Below are positions 7,326 to 11,252 of a stretch of DNA of 11,252 nt, one piece after another. The DNA comes from Hydrogenothermaceae bacterium. Its GTDB lineage: Bacteria; Aquificota; Aquificia; Aquificales; Hydrogenothermaceae. How positions within the stretch are numbered: position 1 is the stretch's first letter; every line of letters starts with the position of its first letter. The notes beneath the pieces are model-generated. The model searched no databases. It was not told the origin of the DNA and saw nothing but the letters and a program-made list of their open reading frames with translations. Where the stretch lies: NCBI GenBank assembly GCA_026984355.1, contig JALSSG010000152.1, positions 1 through 11,252 on the forward strand, written 5' to 3'. The position numbers were made by a program, and so were the translations under genes.

Positions 7326-8565
7326 CTACTCTATTTCCATACTCCTGTAAAAACACATCTTTTCCTATATTGCCTACCGTCTTTGCTCCTAAAACAACAA
7401 CAGCTAACTGCTTATCTTTTATTTTCTCTTTATTTTTGCTTATAACCATAAGAACTTCACTTATATCTACCCCTTCAGTTCCATCAGGTAAAGTATCACT
7501 GTGGAAAAATATTTTTTGTTCTGAGTTAACATCTCCAATAATAAGATTTTGTGATTTTGCCTGCGGGTCAAACTCTGTTTTTAATTGAAACTCAACTTTT
7601 TTTCCTATTTCTAAATTTATATCCTGCCCAACTATAAACACTGGATTTGTTAAAAATCTAGGCTTTTCTAAGGAAACTTCTTTTAAATTTGATTTTAACT
7701 GCCATATTTGTGTATTTGATTTATTAAGTTTTGCTATAAACTTATCTTCTAATTCTGTTATATCTACTATTTTTCCTCTTAAAATTCCCTTTATTGAAGA
7801 AGAATAAGGGAGTACTGTATGAGGAACTGGCTGTTTGCCAAGTTTCATAATAGATGAAATTATTCTCCACCCAATAAATTCAAAACTTTGTTCTACACAC
7901 GGTAGACCTAAATTTTCTGCAAAAGACCTTATCTGTTTTATAAATAAAAGCTCTTCTCTACTTCCCGGAATTCTACCTTTCCCAAAAGATACAAGTTCTG
8001 GAATTATCTCAAGTCCTTGCCTTTGTTTAAAAAGACCGTAAATACATCCACAGTAATTTTGGTGATATAGCTGTTGCTGTTTAGAAAGCTGATTCATCTT
8101 TTCTATACCACCACCTTTTCTAAACTCAATAGCCTCAAACTCAATACCGTATTTTCTGGCAACAGTTTCTCCTATGTTTTTCAAAACCTCAAAATCTTTT
8201 TTAGGACTCATCATTAAAACAGTAGTCATTTTATTAAAACCAAGCTCTTTAGCAAGCTGTGCTGAACGTTCTAAACGAATATCATGGCAGATAGAACATC
8301 TCTCTCCTCTCTCCGGTTCATTTTCATAACCTTTGACTCTTTCTAACCAGTTATCTAAATCATACTCTCCCTTTATACATTCAATTCCAAGAGAATCACA
8401 CACCCTTTTTGTTTCTATCCATCTTAGTTCATACTCTTCTTCAGGATGGATATTTGGGTCATAGAAAAAACCTTTTATTTGAGAGTCTGGAAACTCTTCT
8501 TTTATTTTTCTTAAAGCCCATACTGCATCAACACCACAACATATATGAACAAGAATTTTATCCAT
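7315..8565 (-). CDS. queH: Epoxyqueuosine reductase QueH with an uncharacterised C-terminal extension
   Basis: QueH (DUF208) reduces epoxyqueuosine to queuosine at tRNA position 34, replacing the cobalamin-dependent QueG. The first 178 or so residues carry its cysteine pattern: HICCG (7-11; Cys9, Cys10), ERCSIC (88-93; Cys90, Cys93) followed by RLERSAQLA, and YHQNYCGC (167-174; Cys172, Cys174). These are the expected iron-sulfur/metal ligands. At 416 residues the protein is about twice the size of a minimal QueH. Residues about 185-255 look helical, and about 260-416 look beta-rich; I do not recognise this part. I chose the ATG at 8563-8565 because GAGGA lies 6 nt upstream. An in-frame TTG at 8575-8577 would destroy that ribosome site by overlapping it. 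The gene has its own promoter and overlaps the exporter gene tail to tail. Confidence 0.9.
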   Translation of the reverse strand: MDKILVHICCGVDAVWALRKIKEEFPDSQIKGFFYDPNIHPEEEYELRWIETKRVCDSLGIECIKGEYDLDNWLERVKGYENEPERGERCSICHDIRLERSAQLAKELGFNKMTTVLMMSPKKDFEVLKNIGETVARKYGIEFEAIEFRKGGGIEKMNQLSKQQQLYHQNYCGCIYGLFKQRQGLEIIPELVSFGKGRIPGSREELLFIKQIRSFAENLGLPCVEQSFEFIGWRIISSIMKLGKQPVPHTVLPYSSSIKGILRGKIVDITELEDKFIAKLNKSNTQIWQLKSNLKEVSLEKPRFLTNPVFIVGQDINLEIGKKVEFQLKTEFDPQAKSQNLIIGDVNSEQKIFFHSDTLPDGTEGVDISEVLMVISKNKEKIKDKQLAVVVLGAKTVGNIGKDVFLQEYGNRVVIQ

Positions 8566-8570
8566 ATCTA

Positions 8571-8575
8571 TCCTC
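8571..8575 (-). promoter_or_regulatory. queH: Ribosome binding site deciding the queH start
   Basis: On the minus strand this is GAGGA, with 6 nt between it and the ATG at 8565. It supports that ATG over the in-frame TTG at 8577, which overlaps the site itself. Confidence 0.65.
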
Positions 8576-8599
8576 AATTAACTTATTTTTTCGTAAAAC

Positions 8600-8628
8600 A
8601 CTATAAGAAAAAATAAATACAGTTTCAA
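8600..8628 (-). promoter_or_regulatory. Predicted sigma-70-type promoter of queH
   Basis: On the minus strand there is a TTGAAA -35 (8623-8628), exactly 17 bp of spacer, and a TATAGT -10 (8600-8605). Each hexamer matches consensus at five of six positions. The start would be near 8593, giving a leader of about 28 nt with a good ribosome site. The site makes queH independent of the peroxidase gene upstream. Confidence 0.65.
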
Positions 8629-8645
8629 GTGAGGATTAATTGAAT

Positions 8646-8665
8646 GGGGCATAAAAGCCCCTTTT
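8646..8665. terminator. GC-rich hairpin, possible terminator between the peroxidase gene and queH
   Basis: GGGGC (8646-8650), loop ATAAAA, GCCCC (8657-8661), then TTTT (8662-8665) on the plus strand. It lies just after the minus-strand peroxidase stop and is a GC-rich island in very AT-rich DNA, so a role in ending that transcript is likely. However, the T-run is on the plus-strand side. The minus-strand copy is followed by ATTCAATT, which is a poor U-tract. It may be a weak or bidirectional terminator or an mRNA 3'-stabilising stem. Confidence 0.45.
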
Positions 8666-8668
8666 AAG

Positions 8669-9724
8669 TTATAGTTGAGGTTTTGGAGTTGCTGGTGTTG
8701 AAGGTGGTAAAACAGGTAATTTTAGGGCTTCTTCTGGAATTTTACCAGTTAGAGAATCTAAGAAAGCAACGATTTTATCAACTTCATCTTCTGTAAGATT
8801 TATTCCTAACTGATATTCTGCCATTATTTTCACAGCTTCTCTTATATCCCAGATTTTTCCTGTACTAAAGTATGGATATGTTCTTGTAACGTTTCTTAAA
8901 ATTGGAACTTTAAATACATATTTGTCTTCTTCTTTCTTTGTTACATTATATCTTCCTAAATCTTCTCCAAGTATACCAGTAGGATATGGTTTTACAACAC
9001 CCATTTTCTGGAACATTGTTCCTCCAACTGCTACTCCTTGATGGCAACCAGCACAACCTTTGCTCATGAATAGATAAAGACCTTCTTTTTCTTTTTTAGT
9101 TAATGCTTTTGTATTTCCTTTTAGGAACTCATCAAATCTTGATGGTGTAACAAGTGTTCTTTCAAAAGCAGCAATAGCTTTTGCTACATTATCATAGTTA
9201 ACTGGATTTTTATCCTCTGGAAATGCTTTTTCAAATAGCTGTACATACTCTTTTATTGTTTTAAGTCTGCTTATAACTAAGTCTGGATTAGGCATATCCA
9301 TTTCAACTGGATTGAGTATTGGTCCTTTTGCCTGCTCCTCTAAATCTTTAGCTCTACCGTCCCAGAACTGTGCAATCTGAAAGCCTGCGTTTAATACTGT
9401 TGGAGCATTTCTACCACCTGTCTGGAATTTATGTCCTAAAGATGTCTCTACATCATCTGCTCCGTAAAATGATAAGTTATGACAGGTATTACAGCTTATG
9501 ACTCCACTTAAAGATAACCTTGGGTCATAGTAGAGCATTTTTCCAAGCTTTACTTTTTCTGGTGTAGTTGGATTATAAGATGGAGCTGGTGTTATTTCTG
9601 GAAGAGGTTTAAAGTACATACGAGCCTGTTTTAGTAGTTCTTTATCATCAATAGCATGTGAAGATGATGTAATAGCTACTGATGCAGCCAATACTCCGAA
9701 GATAGCTTTTTTTAGCTTTTTCAT
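8669..9724 (-). CDS. Periplasmic di-haem cytochrome c peroxidase (CcpA/MauG family)
   Basis: The enzyme reduces H2O2 to water in the periplasm using electrons from small cytochromes or the quinol pool. It is 351 residues long. A signal peptide (1-24, ending SSSHA) leads to export. Two haem c sites are present: CNTCH (78-82) and CAGCH (224-228). Other matches to the P. aeruginosa enzyme are His98, 16 residues after the first haem His as for H71 after H55; Gln131 and Glu141 (in NPVEM), spaced like Q104/E114; Trp121 in FWDGRA; and Met301 in KIMAEYQLG as likely axial ligand of the high-potential haem. The family's common YFHxG segment reads YFSTG here (Ser287). A Pro-rich tail ends the protein. 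The start is supported by GGAGGG (9731-9736), 6 nt before the ATG. The gene has its own promoter and operator-like site, which suggests peroxide or iron control. Confidence 0.93.
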   Translation of the reverse strand: MKKLKKAIFGVLAASVAITSSSHAIDDKELLKQARMYFKPLPEITPAPSYNPTTPEKVKLGKMLYYDPRLSLSGVISCNTCHNLSFYGADDVETSLGHKFQTGGRNAPTVLNAGFQIAQFWDGRAKDLEEQAKGPILNPVEMDMPNPDLVISRLKTIKEYVQLFEKAFPEDKNPVNYDNVAKAIAAFERTLVTPSRFDEFLKGNTKALTKKEKEGLYLFMSKGCAGCHQGVAVGGTMFQKMGVVKPYPTGILGEDLGRYNVTKKEEDKYVFKVPILRNVTRTYPYFSTGKIWDIREAVKIMAEYQLGINLTEDEVDKIVAFLDSLTGKIPEEALKLPVLPPSTPATPKPQL

Positions 9725-9741
9725 AGCTTACCCTCCATTAT

Positions 9742-9756
9742 TAGTAATTATTATCA
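9742..9756 (-). promoter_or_regulatory. Fur/PerR-like operator upstream of the cytochrome c peroxidase gene
   Basis: The minus strand reads TGATAAT-A-ATTACTA. Compared with the 7-1-7 Fur box (TGATAAT-N-ATTATCA) it matches at 12 of 14 positions; against the PerR box (TTATAAT-N-ATTATAA) it matches at 11 of 14. It sits at about the predicted transcript start, where a bound repressor would block initiation. AT-rich DNA yields such matches by chance, but position and gene function both fit. No fur or perR gene is in the window. Confidence 0.45.
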
Positions 9757-9762
9757 TTATTA

Positions 9763-9791
9763 ATAGTAGAACATTTTTTTAATTTAGTCAA
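9763..9791 (-). promoter_or_regulatory. Predicted sigma-70-type promoter of the cytochrome c peroxidase gene
   Basis: On the minus strand there is a TTGACT -35 (9786-9791; 5 of 6), a 17-bp spacer, and a TACTAT -10 (9763-9768; 4 of 6). The predicted start is near 9755. The -35 lies on the stop codon of the preceding gene (9784-10044). Confidence 0.6.
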
Positions 9792-10044
9792 GACTTTTTT
9801 GGGACATAGAATAAATATAGGCAAATATTTCTGCTATGGCTTTATAAAGTTCTGGTGGAATTTCTTCATCTAAAGGGATAGAAGAAAGTATATCTACAAG
9901 CTCTGGATTTTCTTTAATAGGTATATTATTTTGCTTTGCTATTTCTATAATCTTTTCTGCTATTTTACCTTCACCTTTTCCTTTTACTTTTGGTGCGTTA
10001 TCTTTTTCTTTATTGTAGGTAAGAGCTACTGCTTTTTTCTTCAT
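9784..10044 (-). CDS. FlhB C-terminal-domain-like protein (FhlB/YlqH type, EscU/YscU/HrcU family)
   Basis: This 86-residue cytosolic protein equals the C-terminal cytoplasmic part of FlhB, the flagellar and type III export switch. The N-terminus KKKAVALTYN (2-11) matches the sequence that directly follows the NPTH autocleavage site in FlhB (NPTHYAVAL..Y). It is followed by APKVKGKGEGKIAEKIIEIA (17-36), NIPIKENPELVDIL (40-53) and the hallmark EEIPPELYKAIAEIFAYIY (55-73). There is no membrane segment and no NPTH, so it cannot cleave itself. Such stand-alone copies can partly replace the FlhB C-fragment in some bacteria, but their native role is poorly defined. The ATG shares an ATGA overlap (4 nt) with the stop of the FliK-like gene, so the two are translationally coupled. 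That pairing recalls ylqG-ylqH of Bacillus subtilis. Confidence 0.86.
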   Translation of the reverse strand: MKKKAVALTYNKEKDNAPKVKGKGEGKIAEKIIEIAKQNNIPIKENPELVDILSSIPLDEEIPPELYKAIAEIFAYIYSMSQKSLD

Positions 10045-11015
10045 ATCTTAAAATCCATTAGATGATTTGAAATTTCAAATGTATCTAACTTATCAAAAGA
10101 TGTTTCATCTCCAAAAAAATAAAAACTGGCTTTTATATTAGATAGCTTTTCTTTTAACTGCTCTATATTTTCTTCACAGATAGACTTTAGTTTGTTATCT
10201 TCAAACTTAAAGAAAACATTTAGAAAGCTTTTGTAATAACTAACAAAGATTAAAACTTTTCCGTGTATTTTAAAGTTTAAATTTAACTTAACAGTATGAT
10301 GACCTTTTTTATTTTTTTTATAAGAAAATTCAAAGCCATCTAAACCATCCAAAACTATAGGAATATAAGTGTATATAGATTTGGTCAGCTTTGATAAAAG
10401 CTGATATATGTAAATGTTTTCCAGATACTGATTTTTATCTGATTTAAGTAAAAATGCTTTCATATCGTTTTTTATATCTTCTTTCTTACCTTTTAAGATA
10501 TTTTTTAGCTTTGCTTCTAAGAATATTCCTGAATTATAAACAGCATATTTTAAATTTTCTGGTGATATATTTTTTATAAATGTAAGTGGTATATTGTTTA
10601 AATCTACAGGGTTTATTTTTTCCTTAAGAAGTTGAAATAACATGATTTTCTCAAATTCTGTAAGATTTTCTAAAGATACTAGCTTTCCTAACGAAACTAT
10701 GCTTAACTTAGAAAGTTCTGATTTATTTATATTTAAATTTTTATTATTCAAAATTGAGATAAGTTGTATTTTTAACCTGTTATCCTGTGGAAGCTCTAAT
10801 ATTTTTAAAAGTAAAGAACTTTCTTTTTGGAGCGGTATTTCTGTTCTGACAGTAATATAAGAACCTTTCATTCGTATAACTATACCACCAGTTGGAAGAA
10901 TATCTATTACTTCTGCTTTTACGACTTCTCCTACCTTTAAAGAAAGAGAATAGCCCTGGGGCTTAGTAATTTGAATATATTCATATGGAGAAGTAAAAGG
11001 CTTTATGTTTATCAT
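10041..11015 (-). CDS. FliK-like (flagellar hook-length-control-related) protein
   Basis: This 324-residue protein is not clearly named by sequence, but it has three features of FliK-like proteins. First is an N-terminal beta module LKVGEVVKAEVIDILPTGG (26-44) continuing through about 72. Second is a central SPENLKYAVYNSGIFLEAKL (151-170), like the SGLFLEA-type motif of this family. Third is a C-terminal region (about 215-302) resembling the Flg_hook fold, with alternating strands and then a helix. The middle is Lys/Asn/Leu-rich and low in complexity. It would act with the FlhB-like protein encoded directly downstream (ATGA overlap), perhaps as a substrate-specificity partner. I chose the ATG at 11013-11015. 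An in-frame TTG at 11039 adds 8 residues, but it abuts the only Shine-Dalgarno-like AGGAG (11040-11044) with zero spacing. The start remains uncertain. Confidence 0.6.
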   Translation of the reverse strand: MINIKPFTSPYEYIQITKPQGYSLSLKVGEVVKAEVIDILPTGGIVIRMKGSYITVRTEIPLQKESSLLLKILELPQDNRLKIQLISILNNKNLNINKSELSKLSIVSLGKLVSLENLTEFEKIMLFQLLKEKINPVDLNNIPLTFIKNISPENLKYAVYNSGIFLEAKLKNILKGKKEDIKNDMKAFLLKSDKNQYLENIYIYQLLSKLTKSIYTYIPIVLDGLDGFEFSYKKNKKGHHTVKLNLNFKIHGKVLIFVSYYKSFLNVFFKFEDNKLKSICEENIEQLKEKLSNIKASFYFFGDETSFDKLDTFEISNHLMDFKI

Positions 11016-11048
11016 AAATATGTTTTTCGGAGAAAACAACTCCTTGTT

Positions 11049-11252
11049 TTATTTTTCAAGTTTTGAATTTCTATAAAAATCTAGTAATGTTTTAAATACA
11101 AAAATTAAATCGTTCTCTTCTGTCAAAATATTTCTGTCTGAAGTTATATTTATTAGGTATATAGAAACCACTCTATTTTCTTTGTTATCTATAATCTGCT
11201 TGCCTTGAAGGTCTAACTGCGTCATTTTTCCATATAATAAAAATAGCACATA
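11049..11252 (-). CDS. Unidentified small or 5'-truncated protein
   Basis: An open frame ends with the stop at 11049-11051 and stays open to the window edge, so the gene may start beyond it. Inside the window it could start at the ATG at 11223-11225, with GGA five nt upstream (58 residues), or at the GTG at 11247-11249 (66 residues). I do not recognise it. The sequence alternates beta-like (RVVSIYLINITS) and helical (LIFVFKTLLDFYRNSKLEK) stretches, is charged, and has no signal peptide or cysteine. It lies on the same strand as the FliK-like gene, about 33 nt before that gene's ATG, so it probably belongs to the same operon and may be related to motility. That link is by position only. Confidence 0.5.
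   Translation of the reverse strand, partial: YVLFLLYGKMTQLDLQGKQIIDNKENRVVSIYLINITSDRNILTEENDLIFVFKTLLDFYRNSKLEK

Noticed and set aside
7370..8606. Three short plus-strand open frames opposite queH
   Set aside because: They mirror queH codons, show no recognisable protein features, and have no promoter of their own.
10642..10860. Plus-strand open frame of 72 codons
   Set aside because: It is antisense to the FliK-like gene, Ser/Phe-rich from reversed Lys/Asn/Leu codons, with no ribosome site.
1..11252. Transferred island or mobile element
   Set aside because: Base composition and codon style look uniform, and there are no terminal repeats, tRNA, integrase or transposase.

Overview
This is a very A+T-rich window in which almost every base is coding. 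It suggests a thermophilic, Gram-negative bacterium of the Aquificales type. The Hydrogenothermaceae, for example Sulfurihydrogenibium, are my best guess. That guess rests on Lys/Ile/Glu-rich proteins, tight gene overlaps, and the mix of an MsbA-like exporter, a periplasmic di-haem peroxidase, anaerobic-type QueH and a FliK/FlhB-like pair. A low-GC member of the Campylobacterota is the main alternative. I see no tRNA, rRNA, CRISPR array, insertion sequence or phage gene.

Layout. (1) Bases 1-926 (+) are the 3' part of a sigma-54 activator of the NtrC type, which starts before the window. It converges on, and overlaps by 12 nt, hemH (915-1859, -; ferrochelatase). (2) A 131-bp region (1860-1990) holds two back-to-back extended -10 elements. 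From it a four-gene (+) operon runs to 7325: a PMT/ArnT-like membrane glycosyltransferase, hemC, a second and clearly paralogous glycosyltransferase, and an MsbA-like ABC exporter. Every junction in this operon overlaps (1, 14 and 14 nt). (3) The operon converges, with an 11-nt overlap, on a long-form queH (7315-8565, -) that has its own near-consensus promoter and a C-terminal half I cannot assign. (4) A hairpin follows at 8646-8665. Then comes a periplasmic di-haem cytochrome c peroxidase (8669-9724, -), whose near-consensus promoter overlaps a Fur/PerR-like operator. (5) The right end (9784-11252, -) holds an FlhB C-terminal-like small protein, a FliK-like protein translationally coupled to it, and an unidentified partial ORF.

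How the genes may work together. Two haem genes (hemH, hemC) share one divergent promoter region, and a haem-requiring peroxidase lies nearby. hemC sits between two paralogous polyprenyl-phosphate-sugar-type glycosyltransferases, and the exporter gene follows directly. Together the operon couples tetrapyrrole synthesis with probable cell-surface lipid or glycan modification. The least explained items are the paired glycosyltransferases with a shared four-cysteine C-terminal tail, the extra domain on QueH, and the FliK-like/FlhB-C-like pair. No single, clearly new multi-gene system can be demonstrated from the sequence alone.
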